From assembly GCF_012641465.1 (NCBI RefSeq), contig NZ_JABAIK010000007.1, positions 62,001 through 126,000 on the forward strand: a stretch of DNA of 64,000 nucleotides. The letters are read 5' to 3'. The stretch comes from Vibrio agarilyticus. GTDB taxonomy: Bacteria; Pseudomonadota; Gammaproteobacteria; Enterobacterales; Vibrionaceae. Numbering within the stretch: position 1 is the stretch's first letter; the number at the start of each line of letters is the position of its first letter. The notes under the pieces are model-generated. The model made no database searches. It saw only the letters and a list, made by a program, of their open reading frames with translations, and was not told the origin of the DNA. Both the position numbers and the translations under genes were made by a program. Below, piece by piece: positions 36,237-46,631 of this stretch.

Positions 36237-36857
36237 CTATTCAAATGCGCTAGGATCGCCAGATCCTAAACGGACAATTTGTGGCTCATCATCACTGAAG
36301 TCGACCACAGTCGTCGCCTGAGAGCTGAGATAGCCGCCGTTTAATATCACATCAACCGCGTGTTCAAGTTTGTCACGTATTTCTTCTGGATCCGATTCCG
36401 TATAATCGTTGCCCGGTAAAATCAGCGAGGTAGACATCAAAGGTTCACCTAACGCCTCAAGCAATTCCAGCGCGATTTTATTATCTGGCACTCGAATACC
36501 AATGGTCTTACGTTTGGCGTTCATTAAACGTCTCGGCACCTCTTTGGTACCTTTAAAAATAAAGGTATACGGCCCGGGGGTATTATTTTTCAGCAAACGA
36601 AATGCGCTGTTATCAACACGAGCATAAAGCGACAACTCAGAGAGGTCGCGGCACAATAGCGTGAAATTATGTCGTTCATCGAGGCGGCGAATCTGACAAA
36701 TACGCTCTAGCGCTTGTTTGTTTTCAAGCTGGCAACCTAGCGCGTAGCCGGAATCTGTCGGGTAAACAATCACGCCACCATTGCGAATGATTGCCACAGC
36801 TTGACTTATCAAGCGTGCCTGAGGGTTTTCTGGGTGAACATAGAAAAACTGGCTCAT
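36237..36857 (-). CDS. yciO: YciO/Sua5/YrdC-family protein
   Basis: A 206-residue member of the threonylcarbamoyl-AMP synthase fold. Visible core pieces are GGVIVYPTDSGYALGC, RHNFTLLCRDLSELSLYA, GPYTFIFKGTKEVPRRL and the TIGIRVPD strand with LMSTSLILPG after it. YciO is the shorter paralogue whose own role in tRNA modification is not settled. Start ATG 36857 has AAGGAC upstream; the longer frame to 36920 is unlikely. It is immediately upstream of rnm on the opposite side of a shared 160-bp gap (both minus strand). Confidence 0.88.
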   Translation of the reverse strand: MSQFFYVHPENPQARLISQAVAIIRNGGVIVYPTDSGYALGCQLENKQALERICQIRRLDERHNFTLLCRDLSELSLYARVDNSAFRLLKNNTPGPYTFIFKGTKEVPRRLMNAKRKTIGIRVPDNKIALELLEALGEPLMSTSLILPGNDYTESDPEEIRDKLEHAVDVILNGGYLSSQATTVVDFSDDEPQIVRLGSGDPSAFE

Positions 36858-37018
36858 CGTCTGTCCTTGTAATTTTCTTATGAATAACGGCCAGACGCAC
36901 TGAGCAACGTGATGCTTCATGAGTAAGCCATAATTGAGCGCTCATGTGTGTAAAATCACACATTCAACGCGATGATTATACGCGATGAATGCGCTTTGGA
37001 TCACGTTATTTTGTCGAC

Positions 37019-37882
37019 CTAAGTCGCGTCGTTCACTCCCTTATTTGTAGGTAATGACCAATTCTGCCATACAGGCGCCACACCCGAAGGGAGCCATAAA
37101 TTTCGCCCTAGCTCCATCCAAGGTGAGGGATAATGAAAATCACTGCCTTGCGATACCAATAGTTGATAATTAATAGCGTAATCCGCCAATAGCCTGCGTT
37201 CTTGCTGAGATTGCTGCGGCTGCGCAATTTCCATTGCATCGCCACCGGCTGCGCTGAAATCCGTCAATAGCCGTTTTAACCATTTTGCGGTAAAGCCATA
37301 ACGTCCAGGGTGCGCAAGTACCGCTTGCCCACCAGCGGCCTGAATGGCCTTAATCGCCTCTGCCATTGAACACCAATTGGGTGGAACGTAACCGGGATTA
37401 TTGCGCGTCAAAAATTTCTTAAACACTTGCTGCATATTTTTAGCAAAGCCTTGCTCAACCAACCACTTGGCAAAATGAGCCCGTGTCACTGGCGCATCAC
37501 CGGCGATATCTTTAACCTCATCTAAGACACCTGGCCGCGTCGCCTTTTCTAAGCGCTCGGCAATCATTGCCGCACGACCATGACGTCGTTGCTGCTGCTC
37601 AAAAATTAACGCCTGCAATTGGGCATTTTCCGGGTCGACATTCAATCCTACGATATGAATGTCTTTGTTATACCACACGGTCGAGATTTCAATCCCGTTA
37701 ATCAACGTCAGTGGGTAATTGTGCTGAGTAATGTAGTGACGCGCTTCGTCAAGACCTGCCAGCGTGTCATGATCCGTGATAGCAAGCACGTCAAGTTCAA
37801 ACTGTAGCGCGCGGTCAACTAATTCGGTAGGAGTCAAACGCCCATCGGAGGCAGTGGTATGGCTGTGTAAATCTATTCGCAT
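37019..37882 (-). CDS. rnm: PHP-domain 5'-3' exoribonuclease RNase AM
   Basis: A 287-residue PHP-family metal phosphoesterase. The four PHP motifs can be followed: [29 protein letters not shown] and later VLAHPGRYG, then SQGSDFHYP near the end. RNase AM (YciV/TrpH) trims 5' ends of rRNA and other RNAs. Start ATG 37882 is the usual MRIDLHSH N-terminus. It is divergent from the trp operon: its first codon lies only 17 bp from the trp -35 box, so the two promoters must overlap. Confidence 0.9.
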   Translation of the reverse strand: MRIDLHSHTTASDGRLTPTELVDRALQFELDVLAITDHDTLAGLDEARHYITQHNYPLTLINGIEISTVWYNKDIHIVGLNVDPENAQLQALIFEQQQRRHGRAAMIAERLEKATRPGVLDEVKDIAGDAPVTRAHFAKWLVEQGFAKNMQQVFKKFLTRNNPGYVPPNWCSMAEAIKAIQAAGGQAVLAHPGRYGFTAKWLKRLLTDFSAAGGDAMEIAQPQQSQQERRLLADYAINYQLLVSQGSDFHYPSPWMELGRNLWLPSGVAPVWQNWSLPTNKGVNDAT

Positions 37883-37898
37883 TTTTTTGTTCAAAGGG

Positions 37899-37932
37899 TT
37901 GACATTTTGTTGCTGTACTTGTTTACTAGTAC
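37899..37932 (+). promoter_or_regulatory. trp promoter with TrpR operator
   Basis: A -35 box TTGACA (37899-37904), a 17-bp spacer and a -10 region TTTACT (37922-37927). The palindrome GTACTTGTTTACTAGTAC (37915-37932) covers the -10 and closely resembles the E. coli trp operator (ACTAGTTAACTAGTACG). TrpR with tryptophan should therefore block initiation. Confidence 0.85.
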
Positions 37933-37960
37933 GCAAACACGACCACAGCCTTGAATTGCC

Positions 37961-38071
37961 ATGTTACAAGAATTTAACGCAAATAAGAATGACAAACTTA
38001 TCTCCGTCTCGCGCGACAGCGTGAAGTGGCAATTGTGGTGCCAATCAGTTTGGGCGTTTTGGTATGCGTAA
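37961..38071 (+). CDS. trpL: trp operon leader peptide
   Basis: A 36-codon open frame, [12 protein letters not shown] at the start and [14 protein letters not shown] at the end, with four Trp codons in the last 14. Ribosome stalling here when tryptophanyl-tRNA is scarce decides whether the attenuator at 38092 forms. It begins 29 bp after the operator; its ribosome-binding site is weak. Confidence 0.85.
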   Translation: MLQEFNANKNDKLISVSRDSVKWQLWCQSVWAFWYA

Positions 38072-38091
38072 ATTACGCGAAGTTTCCATTT

Positions 38092-38118
38092 AAACGCCCG
38101 TTAACACGGGCGTTTTTT
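38092..38118 (+). terminator. trp attenuator
   Basis: Stem AAACGCCCG / CGGGCGTTT with a 6-base loop and a T-run, 20 bp after the trpL stop and 30 bp before trpE. It is the regulated terminator of the trp leader. Confidence 0.9.
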
Positions 38119-38147
38119 ATTTTTCGATGTGCATCCTAGGAGGTTTT

Positions 38148-39776
38148 GTGACTAACGCGATGAGTTCAACAGGATTTGATATTACCGCTACCAGCGCGCG
38201 CTCTGCTGCAGAGCTGACTGTGATGACGCGACCGCTAGCGTACTGTGATGACCCTACGGCACTATTTCAAACGCTGTGCGGTGATAAAAGCGACAGTTTG
38301 CTGCTCGAATCGGCTGAGATCGACTCGAAACAAAATCTCAAAAGCTTACTGCTGGTCGATGCCGCGGTGCGCATCGTATGTCGCGGTCAACAAGTAACAC
38401 TGAGCGCCCTCACGGCCAATGGCGATCGCCTGCTTCACGCAGTAAATCGTCATCTCGCCGCAGAAAAAACGTCAGCCGATACGATTTCAATTCAATTAAG
38501 TCAAAGCGAAGGTTATACAGAACTTACCCTGGGTTTTACTCCTGCTGACAATGCGCTTGATGAAGATACCAAGCTGCATCAAAGCTCCTCCTTTGACGCT
38601 CTGCGCTTGATACGTACCAGTGTTAACTTACCCGAACATGATAAGTACGCTCTGTTTGTTGGTGGTCTGTTTGCTTATGACCTCGTGGCTAACTTTGAGC
38701 CGTTAGGTAGCGCAGATGAACACAATCACTGTCCTGATTACGTTTTTTACGTCGCCGAAACTTTGCTCGTCATTGATCACCAAGCGCAAAGTTGCCTTCT
38801 ACAAGCTTCACTGTTTGATACGACACAGGCGATTTCGCAGCAGATACAGCAGCGCTTAAATCAGATTGAACAGCAAAGCCACGGTGTTCATACCGCGCCC
38901 ATTGCACAGACCACTAGCCCGCTCAAGGTGTCGGTAAATATTAGTGATAACGACTTTGCCACTATTGTGTCCGATTTAAAACAGTACGTAGTGCGCGGCG
39001 ACGTGTTCCAAGTGGTGCCTTCACGCTGCTTTACGCTGCCGTGCCCTTCGCCACTGGCGGCTTATCGAGTACTAAAACAAACCAATCCAAGCCCTTACAT
39101 GTTTTACATGCAAGATGAACACTTCACTTTGTTTGGCGCGTCGCCAGAAAGTGCGCTGAAATACGATGCTCAGAGTAACCAAGTCGAGATTTATCCGATT
39201 GCGGGCACGCGACGCCGTGGTAAAAAGGCCGACGGTACGATTGATCTTGATTTGGATAGCCGTATTGAGTTGGAACTGCGCAGCGATACCAAAGAAAACG
39301 CAGAGCATATGATGCTGGTTGACCTTGCGCGCAATGATGTCGCACGCATTTCGACGCCGGGCACACGTCACGTGGCCGACCTTCTCAAAGTTGACCGCTA
39401 CAGTCATGTCATGCATCTGGTTTCTCGCGTGGTCGGCCAATTGCGCCCCGATTTTGACGCGCTTCACGCCTATCAAGCGTGTATGAATATGGGCACATTA
39501 ACTGGCGCGCCCAAAATCCGCGCAATGCAGTTAATTCGCCAAGTTGAGGGCCGTCGTCGTGGTGCTTATGGCGGCGCAGTTGGCTATCTCACGGGCGATG
39601 GCACATTAGATACCTGTATCGTGATTCGCTCCGCTTACGTTGAGCAAGGCATCGCCCATGTTCAAGCTGGTGCTGGTGTGGTGTTTGACTCAGATCCCAT
39701 TGCCGAAACCGATGAAACCAGAGGTAAAGCGCAGGCGGTCCTCACTGCCATTCAAGCGGCGCACCAAGGAGCCTAA
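38148..39776 (+). CDS. trpE: Anthranilate synthase component I
   Basis: A 542-residue chorismate-using enzyme that makes anthranilate with TrpG. Near residue 33 in this frame the feedback-binding LLLES motif appears (LLLESAEIDSK), and the catalytic part contains GDVFQVVPSRCF, PSPYMFYM, the GASPES loop and the metal-binding TDETRGKAQAV end. It starts with GTG: AGGAGG lies directly ahead, while a longer frame to 38127 has no such site. One base separates its stop from trpG. Confidence 0.95.
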   Translation: MTNAMSSTGFDITATSARSAAELTVMTRPLAYCDDPTALFQTLCGDKSDSLLLESAEIDSKQNLKSLLLVDAAVRIVCRGQQVTLSALTANGDRLLHAVNRHLAAEKTSADTISIQLSQSEGYTELTLGFTPADNALDEDTKLHQSSSFDALRLIRTSVNLPEHDKYALFVGGLFAYDLVANFEPLGSADEHNHCPDYVFYVAETLLVIDHQAQSCLLQASLFDTTQAISQQIQQRLNQIEQQSHGVHTAPIAQTTSPLKVSVNISDNDFATIVSDLKQYVVRGDVFQVVPSRCFTLPCPSPLAAYRVLKQTNPSPYMFYMQDEHFTLFGASPESALKYDAQSNQVEIYPIAGTRRRGKKADGTIDLDLDSRIELELRSDTKENAEHMMLVDLARNDVARISTPGTRHVADLLKVDRYSHVMHLVSRVVGQLRPDFDALHAYQACMNMGTLTGAPKIRAMQLIRQVEGRRRGAYGGAVGYLTGDGTLDTCIVIRSAYVEQGIAHVQAGAGVVFDSDPIAETDETRGKAQAVLTAIQAAHQGA

Positions 39777-39777
39777 T

Positions 39778-40407
39778 ATGACCCAGATTGTATTTATCGA
39801 TAATTTTGATTCTTTTACCTATAACTTGGTTGATCAGTTTCGCGCGCTTGGCTACCCAGTGACCATTTATCGTAATCATATTGACGCCAATACCATCATT
39901 CATGCATTAAGCCAGATGGAAAACCCCGTCGTCGTGCTATCGCCGGGCCCTGGCAAACCCAGCGACGCTGGCTGCATGCCAGAACTGATTGAACGTCTCA
40001 AAGGCAAAGTCCCTATGATTGGTATCTGTCTGGGGCACCAGGCCATTGTCGAAGCCTATGGCGGTGTTGTCGAAGGCGCAGGGAATATCGTTCATGGCAA
40101 AACCTCGATGATGGCCCATGAAAACCACGCTATCTATCAAGGCCTGCCCAACCCTCTCGCCATCGCTCGATATCATTCACTGGTCGCGACGCAAGTGCCT
40201 GAGAGCCTGACAATCACAGCCGAAGTCGATGGATTGGTGATGTCCGTGGTTCACGAAGACCATCGCGTGTGTGGGTTCCAATATCACCCCGAATCGATTA
40301 TGACCACCTTTGGCGCCAACTTACTGGTCAACGCCATTGAATGGGCTCAGAACAAGCATGACCGACAAATAAGCACCACCAAACCGCAACGACAGGAGTT
40401 AGGATAA
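39778..40407 (+). CDS. trpG: Anthranilate synthase component II (glutamine amidotransferase)
   Basis: A 209-residue class I amidotransferase supplying ammonia to TrpE. The nucleophile cysteine is in IGICLGHQAI, the His-Glu pair in GFQYHPESIM, and the oxyanion strand in VVLSPGPGKPSDAG. ATG 39778 follows AAGGAG. Unlike E. coli, TrpG is not fused to TrpD. Its stop overlaps the trpD start by one base (TAATG). Confidence 0.95.
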   Translation: MTQIVFIDNFDSFTYNLVDQFRALGYPVTIYRNHIDANTIIHALSQMENPVVVLSPGPGKPSDAGCMPELIERLKGKVPMIGICLGHQAIVEAYGGVVEGAGNIVHGKTSMMAHENHAIYQGLPNPLAIARYHSLVATQVPESLTITAEVDGLVMSVVHEDHRVCGFQYHPESIMTTFGANLLVNAIEWAQNKHDRQISTTKPQRQELG

Positions 40408-41405
40408 TGGACGTAATCATCAATAAGCTTTATGAGCAACAATCACTGACTCAAGACGAAAGCCAACAACTGTTTGACCAGATCATTCGCGGTGAAATGG
40501 ATCCTATTGTGATGGCCTCGGCGCTCACAGCATTAAAAGTCAAAGGCGAAACACCCGATGAAATCGCAGGAGCCGCCCAAGCACTGCTGGCAAACGCCAA
40601 AGCGTTTCCACGCCCAGATTACGATTTTGCTGACATTGTTGGCACCGGTGGTGATGGTCACAACACGATTAACATCTCTACGACTGCGGCATTTGTTGCT
40701 GCCGCTTGCGGGCTAAAAATCGCCAAACATGGTAATCGTTCCGTCTCTAGCCAATCAGGCAGCTCGGATTTACTCGACTCTTTTGGTATTGATTTGGCAA
40801 TGAGCCCTGAAAATACCCGTCAAGCGGTCGATGATCTTGGCGTGGCATTTTTATTTGCGCCGCAATACCACGGTGGAGTGCGCCACGCGATGCCAGTGCG
40901 TCAGACTCTAAAAACTCGCACTATTTTTAATATCTTAGGTCCACTGATTAACCCAGCTCGCCCCAGCATTCAATTAATGGGGGTCTACAGCGAAGAACTG
41001 GTACGCCCAATTGCAGAAACCATGTTACAAATGGGTATGAAACGCGCTGCTGTGGTACACGGCAGTGAATTGGACGAAGTGGCGATTCACGGCGACACCC
41101 TAGTCGCAGAAATTCGTGATAATGAAATTCATGAATACCGCCTCTCTCCTGAAGATTTTGGCGTGGACCGCTTTCCTTTGGATGCAATCAAAGGCGGTGG
41201 CCCTGATGAAAACCGCGCTATCGTGACGCAAATTTTAAATGGTCAAGGCACGCCAGCGCAGATGTCTGCCGTCGCGGTCAATGTGGCCCTGTTAATGCGT
41301 TTATTTGGTCATGATGATCTTAAAGCCAATACCGAAAAAGCGTTCGAGGCGATGAACAGCGGCAAAGCGTATCAATTAGTTCAGCAGTTGGCTGCGCGAG
41401 GATAA
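40407..41405 (+). CDS. trpD: Anthranilate phosphoribosyltransferase
   Basis: A 332-residue enzyme that joins anthranilate to PRPP. The PRPP-binding loop is DIVGTGGDGHNTINISTTAAFVAA, followed by KHGNRSVSSQSGSSDLLDSFG; the anthranilate side has RHAMPVRQTLKTRTIFNILGPLINPA. Length is normal. ATG overlaps the trpG stop, so translation is coupled, and AGGAGTTAGG lies upstream. Confidence 0.95.
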   Translation: MDVIINKLYEQQSLTQDESQQLFDQIIRGEMDPIVMASALTALKVKGETPDEIAGAAQALLANAKAFPRPDYDFADIVGTGGDGHNTINISTTAAFVAAACGLKIAKHGNRSVSSQSGSSDLLDSFGIDLAMSPENTRQAVDDLGVAFLFAPQYHGGVRHAMPVRQTLKTRTIFNILGPLINPARPSIQLMGVYSEELVRPIAETMLQMGMKRAAVVHGSELDEVAIHGDTLVAEIRDNEIHEYRLSPEDFGVDRFPLDAIKGGGPDENRAIVTQILNGQGTPAQMSAVAVNVALLMRLFGHDDLKANTEKAFEAMNSGKAYQLVQQLAARG

Positions 41406-41407
41406 AA

Positions 41408-42835
41408 ATGGAACACAATAATCAACAGCTCTCTGAGCATGTCTCGATACAAGAAGCCGCAATGGCTGAGGTATTGGCTAAAATTGTGGTCGACAAACGC
41501 TTGTGGGTTGCCAAGCGCCAAGCCGCTCAGCCGCTGAACACTTTTCAGTCAACGTTGACCCCGTCCGATCGAGACTTTTATCAAGCGCTGAGTGGTGAGA
41601 ACAGTGCGTTCATTTTGGAATGCAAAAAAGCCTCGCCATCCAAAGGGCTGATTCGCGCCGATTTCGACTTAGATGCCATTGCCAGTGTCTATCGCCACCA
41701 CGCTGACGCCATTTCAGTACTGACCGACGAAAAGTATTTTCAAGGTCAATTTGAGTTTGTTACACAAGTGCGCAACCAAGTCTCACAACCGATATTGTGC
41801 AAAGACTTTATGATTGAGCCTTATCAGGTCTATTTGGCGCGTCACTATCAAGCTGATGCCATTTTGCTGATGCTCTCGGTGTTAGACGATGCTCAATACA
41901 CTGAACTTTCCGACATTGCTCACCAGTTGGGAATGGGCGTGTTAACAGAAGTGAGTAACGAGGCGGAACTGACTCGCGCGGTGGCACTAAACGCTCGCGT
42001 AATTGGCATCAATAACCGCAATTTACGAGATTTGACCACGGATCTTAATCGCACCAAGCAACTTGCGCCGCAACTGCGCGCGCAAGCTCCCCATAGCATT
42101 GTGATTTCCGAATCTGGTATTTACACCCACCAGCAAGTGCGCGATCTGGCTAACTACGCCGATGGCTTTCTCATTGGTAGTTCACTCATGGCAAGTGACC
42201 ATCTTGAATTGGCAGTACGTCAGGTGATTTTGGGCGACAACAAGGTGTGTGGCCTTACATCTGGCCAAGATGCTCAATACGCCTATCAGGCCGGTGCGGT
42301 ATTTGGCGGACTCATTTTTGTGCCTGAGTCGCCGCGGCATGTTACTTTAGAGCAAGCGAAAAGCATCACACGCCATGCGTTGTTACGTTATGTGGGCGTG
42401 TTTCAAAACCAAACCGTGTCCTTTGTTGCCCAGCACGCGCAGCAGTTGGCACTTTATGCGGTACAGCTGCATGGCAACGAAACCGAGCAATACATTGCAG
42501 AGCTAAGAGCCGTGTTACCCCAAGAGGTTCAAATTTGGAAGGCGTATGGCGTCAGTCAGGACGTGCCAAAACTCATCGAATACGGCGTTGATCGCCATTT
42601 ACTCGACGCTCAAGTTGGCAAGCAAAGCGGTGGCACTGGCACCTCTTTTGATTGGCAGCTCATCGCTAAACCTAGCCAAGTCATGCTCGCAGGAGGGCTA
42701 AACCCCACTAACGCACAAAGCGCAGCTCAGCTTGGTACTCAGGGACTCGATTTTAACTCCGGAGTGGAAAGCACTCCGGGCACCAAAGATCAGGATAAAT
42801 TGCAGCGTGCATTTACTGCAATTCGACAATATTAA
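41408..42835 (+). CDS. trpCF: Bifunctional indole-3-glycerol-phosphate synthase / phosphoribosylanthranilate isomerase
   Basis: A 475-residue fusion. The N-terminal ~260 residues are TrpC, with the signature [16 protein letters not shown] and later SESGIYT. The C-terminal ~215 are TrpF, with [34 protein letters not shown] and [10 protein letters not shown] near the end. These catalyse two consecutive steps towards indole-glycerol phosphate, in the cytoplasm. The fusion is the rule in gamma-proteobacteria. It starts 3 bp after trpD, preceded by AGGATAA. Confidence 0.95.
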   Translation: MEHNNQQLSEHVSIQEAAMAEVLAKIVVDKRLWVAKRQAAQPLNTFQSTLTPSDRDFYQALSGENSAFILECKKASPSKGLIRADFDLDAIASVYRHHADAISVLTDEKYFQGQFEFVTQVRNQVSQPILCKDFMIEPYQVYLARHYQADAILLMLSVLDDAQYTELSDIAHQLGMGVLTEVSNEAELTRAVALNARVIGINNRNLRDLTTDLNRTKQLAPQLRAQAPHSIVISESGIYTHQQVRDLANYADGFLIGSSLMASDHLELAVRQVILGDNKVCGLTSGQDAQYAYQAGAVFGGLIFVPESPRHVTLEQAKSITRHALLRYVGVFQNQTVSFVAQHAQQLALYAVQLHGNETEQYIAELRAVLPQEVQIWKAYGVSQDVPKLIEYGVDRHLLDAQVGKQSGGTGTSFDWQLIAKPSQVMLAGGLNPTNAQSAAQLGTQGLDFNSGVESTPGTKDQDKLQRAFTAIRQY

Positions 42836-42846
42836 GGACATTCATC

Positions 42847-44037
42847 ATGGCAATACTTGATGCCTACTTCGGCGAATACGGCGGCCAATTTGTACCGCAG
42901 CTTTTGGTTCCTGCTCTTGATCAACTTGAGCAAGCGTTTATCGATGCTCAAGAAGATCCCGAGTTTCGTAGCGAATTCATGTCACTGCTGCAAGAGTACG
43001 CCGGACGCCCAACCGCATTAACGCTAACGCGCAATCTCACCGCAGGTACAAAAACCAAACTCTACCTTAAACGTGAAGATCTATTGCACGGTGGCGCGCA
43101 TAAAACCAACCAAGTGTTGGGTCAAGCGCTTCTCGCCAAGCGCATGGGCAAAAACGAAATTATTGCGGAAACCGGCGCAGGCCAACATGGCGTTGCGACC
43201 GCGCTAGCATGCGCGTTGCTGGGGCTTAAATGCCGCGTCTACATGGGAGCAAAAGATGTCGAACGTCAAAGTCCCAATGTCTTTAGAATGCGTTTGATGG
43301 GAGCCGAAGTCATTCCGGTTCATTCAGGCTCTGCGACCTTAAAAGACGCCTGTAACGAAGCGATGCGTGATTGGTCGGCCAGTTATCAAGAGGCGCATTA
43401 TCTGCTCGGTACTGCTGCAGGCCCCCACCCTTTCCCAACCATAGTACGTGAGTTTCAGCGCATCATTGGTGAAGAAACCAAACATCAAATTCTCGCGCGT
43501 GAAGGCCGCCTTCCCGATGCGGTTATTGCCTGCGTTGGTGGTGGCTCAAACGCCATTGGCATGTTCGCTGATTTTATCGACGAACCCAGTGTACGCTTGA
43601 TTGGCGTTGAACCTGCTGGCAAAGGCATCGACACCAGCGAGCATGGCGCGCCATTAAAACATGGCAAAACCGGCATTTTCTTTGGTATGAAAGCGCCGTT
43701 AATGCAAGATTCATATGGTCAAGTGGAAGAGTCCTACTCGATTTCAGCCGGCCTCGATTTTCCATCGGTTGGGCCGCAACACGCTTATCTCAACGCCATT
43801 GGTCGCGCAGAATACGATAACGTCACTGATGATGAAGCGCTGGAGGCGTTTCAAGCGCTCGCTCGCCATGAGGGCATTATTCCCGCACTGGAATCGTCTC
43901 ACGCGCTTGCAGCCGCACTGCGTATGGCGCATGACAACCCAGAGAAAGAACAGTTATTGGTAGTGAATCTCTCTGGCCGCGGTGATAAAGACATTTTCAC
44001 CGTCCACAAGATCCTCGAAGAGAAAGGAGTGCTCTAA
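42847..44037 (+). CDS. trpB: Tryptophan synthase beta chain
   Basis: A 396-residue PLP enzyme that couples indole and serine. The PLP lysine is in [17 protein letters not shown] and the phosphate-binding loop in [12 protein letters not shown]; the catalytic glutamate is in [11 protein letters not shown]. Normal length. The last base of its stop region overlaps the trpA start (TAATG). Preceded by AAGGACATTC. Confidence 0.96.
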   Translation: MAILDAYFGEYGGQFVPQLLVPALDQLEQAFIDAQEDPEFRSEFMSLLQEYAGRPTALTLTRNLTAGTKTKLYLKREDLLHGGAHKTNQVLGQALLAKRMGKNEIIAETGAGQHGVATALACALLGLKCRVYMGAKDVERQSPNVFRMRLMGAEVIPVHSGSATLKDACNEAMRDWSASYQEAHYLLGTAAGPHPFPTIVREFQRIIGEETKHQILAREGRLPDAVIACVGGGSNAIGMFADFIDEPSVRLIGVEPAGKGIDTSEHGAPLKHGKTGIFFGMKAPLMQDSYGQVEESYSISAGLDFPSVGPQHAYLNAIGRAEYDNVTDDEALEAFQALARHEGIIPALESSHALAAALRMAHDNPEKEQLLVVNLSGRGDKDIFTVHKILEEKGVL

Positions 44038-44843
44038 TGAGTCGTTATCAGAATCTATTTGATCGTCTAGCCAGCCAAAATCAAGGGGCATTCGTTCCTT
44101 TTGTCACGGTATGCGACCCAAATCCGGAGCTGTCACTTGAGATTATTGACACGCTTGTGCGCGCCGGTGCCGATGCACTTGAATTAGGTCTGCCGTTTTC
44201 CGACCCGCTCGCCGATGGCCCGACAATTCAAGGGGCAAACGTGCGCGCTCTTAACGCAGGTGCGACCCCAGATATCTGTTTTGAGATCATTGCAACCATT
44301 CGTCAGCGCTACCCGCAACTGCCCATCGGTTTGTTAGTCTACGCCAATTTGGTTTACGCTCGTGGCGTAGAGGATTTTTATCAACGCTGTCAAAACGCAG
44401 GTATCGACTCAGTACTGATTGCCGATGTTCCGACTAATGAAAGCGAACTGTTCGTTGATGCCGCTAAGCGCTTCGATATCGACCCTATTTTTATTGCACC
44501 ACCAACGGCAAGTGCGCAAACATTGAAGCAAGTGGCCAAATTGAGCCAAGGCTATACTTATTTGCTTTCGCGCGCTGGCGTGACTGGCGCTGAGACCAAA
44601 GCCAATATGCCAGTGGAGCATCTGCTCGACCAATTACGTGACTACCATGCGCCACCAGCGCTGCTTGGTTTTGGCATCTCCGAGCCAGCTCAAGTCTCTC
44701 AAGCGATTGCCGCTGGAGCGGCTGGCGCCATTTCCGGTTCGGCGGTTGTAAAAATAATTGAGCAACATCGCGATGCCCCTGAAACCATGCTAGCAAAACT
44801 GACCCAATTCATTAGCGCGATGAAGGCCGCAACGCAGAAATAA
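44037..44843 (+). CDS. trpA: Tryptophan synthase alpha chain
   Basis: A 268-residue TIM-barrel lyase releasing indole from indole-glycerol phosphate for TrpB. Catalytic glutamate and aspartate are in [19 protein letters not shown] and [13 protein letters not shown]; the phosphate loop is FGISEPAQV with GAISGSAVV after it. Last gene of the trp operon, followed after 47 bp by a strong terminator. Confidence 0.96.
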   Translation: MSRYQNLFDRLASQNQGAFVPFVTVCDPNPELSLEIIDTLVRAGADALELGLPFSDPLADGPTIQGANVRALNAGATPDICFEIIATIRQRYPQLPIGLLVYANLVYARGVEDFYQRCQNAGIDSVLIADVPTNESELFVDAAKRFDIDPIFIAPPTASAQTLKQVAKLSQGYTYLLSRAGVTGAETKANMPVEHLLDQLRDYHAPPALLGFGISEPAQVSQAIAAGAAGAISGSAVVKIIEQHRDAPETMLAKLTQFISAMKAATQK

Positions 44844-44890
44844 CCTAATCCACTTGAGAATGCAGACACTGCGTCACCTCAGTTGAAGAT

Positions 44891-44925
44891 AAGTCAGCGA
44901 TTTGTCAAAATGGCTGACTTTTTTT
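44891..44925 (+). terminator. Rho-independent terminator of the trp operon
   Basis: Stem AAGTCAGC / GCTGACTT extended by TTG-CAA pairing, then seven T residues. Confidence 0.9.
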
Positions 44926-44942
44926 ATCCACATTTTGTGGTA

Positions 44943-44960
44943 CATACCCAAACAACTTGA
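44943..44960 (+). repeat. ERIC left-end fragment
   Basis: CATACCCAAACAACTTGA, the first 17-18 bases of the family; nothing further of the element follows. It lies 30 bp upstream of the helicase gene. Confidence 0.55.
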
Positions 44961-44989
44961 CGCTTAAGGCACACTCATAGGTAACGCAC

Positions 44990-46246
44990 ATGTCTTTTTC
45001 CGTATTACTCAGCCCTCAAGTGCTTAGCGCTTTGCCACGCGATATAGAGCAACCTACTCAAATTCAACGCCTTGCGATTCCAAAACTGCTCACAGGCAAT
45101 AACGTGCTGGCGTTAGCAAATACTGGCAGTGGTAAAACGCTCGCCTTTGGCTTACCTGTGATTGAGAAGTTGCTTGCGTCACCGACTGTCAGCGCGTTGA
45201 TTTTAGTCCCCACTCGAGAGCTTGCGATCCAAGTGAAAGAGACCCTTGAGCGCGTTGCTCAGCCTTTGGGTATTGAAACAATGGCATTGTGTGGTGGTGA
45301 AAACAAATCCGCCCAAATCGACGCACTAAAACAACGCCCGCGTCTATTGGTTGCCACAACCGGGCGACTGCTCGATTTGATGAAAGACGATGAGAGCGCG
45401 GCACTTCTTCCACTATCTGCATTGGCTATGGTGACACTCGATGAAGCGGATCGTTTGTTAGATATGGGCTTTTGGTCCGATGTAGTCGCGATTTTTGCGC
45501 GTATTCCATCAAATTGCCAAATTGCGATGTTTTCTGCCACTTTCTCAGATGAACTTAAGGCCAAAGCCAAGCAGCTTATGCCACACGCTGTCGAGCTACA
45601 CGCTGCGCCAACTCATGGTGTTGATGATGCCACGCATGGTCACGACGCTCACAGCAGCCCGATTGATGAAACCCTTTATCTTGTCAATAAGGGCAGCAAA
45701 CCACAGGCACTGATTGCATTACTCAAACAGCATAGTGACGCTCAAGCGTTGGCCTTCATCGGTGAAAAAGGCAGCGCCGATAGCCTATGCAAAAAATTGG
45801 TTAAAGCGGGTATTTCAGCTCAGGCACTCCATAGTGCAAAGACACAAGCCGAGCGAGAGTCAACCCTGGCGCAATTTAAAGCTGGCGAGGTGTCGGTATT
45901 GTTAGCGACAGATGTGTTAGCACGAGGCATTCATATTGATGCACTGCCTTTGGTTATCAATTTTGACTTACCGCAGCACAGTGAAGTCTATGTTCACCGC
46001 ATCGGTCGCACAGCACGCGCTGGCGCAACCGGGACCGCGTTATCTCTGGTTTGTCACAGTGAGGCGGGCGCATTAGAAGCCATTCGCACGCTAACCAAGC
46101 GCGAACTGCCACTACGCCCGCTCGATGGGTTTCCTGTTACTGACACCCCTTCCGAGGGAACGGCAAAGCGCGCGCCTAAAGACAAAAAAGCCAATCGGCG
46201 CACTCAAAATAAAAAAAGTATTAAGCAGTTCCAGCGCAAAGCTTAG
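44990..46246 (+). CDS. DEAD-box ATP-dependent RNA helicase (RhlE-like)
   Basis: A 418-residue helicase. Motifs in order: Q-motif IEQPTQIQRLAIP, Walker A ANTGSGKT, PTRELA, TTGRLLDLM, the DEAD box LDEADRLLDMGF, SAT in AMFSATFS, then in domain two LLATDVLARGIHIDALPLVINFDLP and HRIGRTARAG. The tail is Lys/Arg-rich (from about residue 390), useful for RNA binding. AGGT precedes the ATG. It is a single gene right after the trp operon. Confidence 0.92.
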   Translation: MSFSVLLSPQVLSALPRDIEQPTQIQRLAIPKLLTGNNVLALANTGSGKTLAFGLPVIEKLLASPTVSALILVPTRELAIQVKETLERVAQPLGIETMALCGGENKSAQIDALKQRPRLLVATTGRLLDLMKDDESAALLPLSALAMVTLDEADRLLDMGFWSDVVAIFARIPSNCQIAMFSATFSDELKAKAKQLMPHAVELHAAPTHGVDDATHGHDAHSSPIDETLYLVNKGSKPQALIALLKQHSDAQALAFIGEKGSADSLCKKLVKAGISAQALHSAKTQAERESTLAQFKAGEVSVLLATDVLARGIHIDALPLVINFDLPQHSEVYVHRIGRTARAGATGTALSLVCHSEAGALEAIRTLTKRELPLRPLDGFPVTDTPSEGTAKRAPKDKKANRRTQNKKSIKQFQRKA

Positions 46247-46277
46247 CGTTAGTTTTAAACGGCGCGCGTCATCAACC

Positions 46278-46616
46278 TTAGGCCAATCGCGCGCCGTTTG
46301 GCATGGGTAGGTCAACACTAGAGAGTACGACTGCGCCATCTTCTCGATACAAGCCTGTGACTAAACATTCCGACATGATCGGCCCAATCTGTTTGGGGGG
46401 GAAATTCACCACCACCAGCACTTGCTTACCGAGTAAAGCTTCTTTGGTGTAGAGAGCGGTAATTTGTGCGCTGGATTTTTTGACGCCAAGTTCTGGCCCT
46501 AAATCGATCATCAACTTGTAAGCGGGGCGGCGCGCTTCAGGAAACGCCTCGACTTCAACAATCGTTCCGACACGAATATCGACTTTTAGGAAGTCACTCC
46601 ATTCTATATGTTCCAT
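46278..46616 (-). CDS. tRNA-binding domain protein (CsaA/YgjH-like)
   Basis: A 112-residue OB-fold protein of the CsaA/YgjH type. The family pattern [30 protein letters not shown] is at the start (positions ~4-33), followed by KSSAQIT and [10 protein letters not shown]. Such proteins bind tRNA-like structures and have been called secretion chaperones; the role is unclear. Three ATG codons run in tandem (46622, 46619, 46616); AAGG upstream best fits the third. It is convergent with the helicase gene. Confidence 0.85.
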   Translation of the reverse strand: MEHIEWSDFLKVDIRVGTIVEVEAFPEARRPAYKLMIDLGPELGVKKSSAQITALYTKEALLGKQVLVVVNFPPKQIGPIMSECLVTGLYREDGAVVLSSVDLPMPNGARLA

Positions 46617-46631
46617 CATCATCCTTGATTT

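Noticed and set aside
35991-36269. 92-codon plus-strand frame
   Set aside because: Crosses a mini-ERIC and the end of yciO; product is Lys/Arg-rich without family features.
44990-46246. Naming the helicase rhlE
   Set aside because: Motifs fit several DEAD-box subgroups; only a general call is supported.
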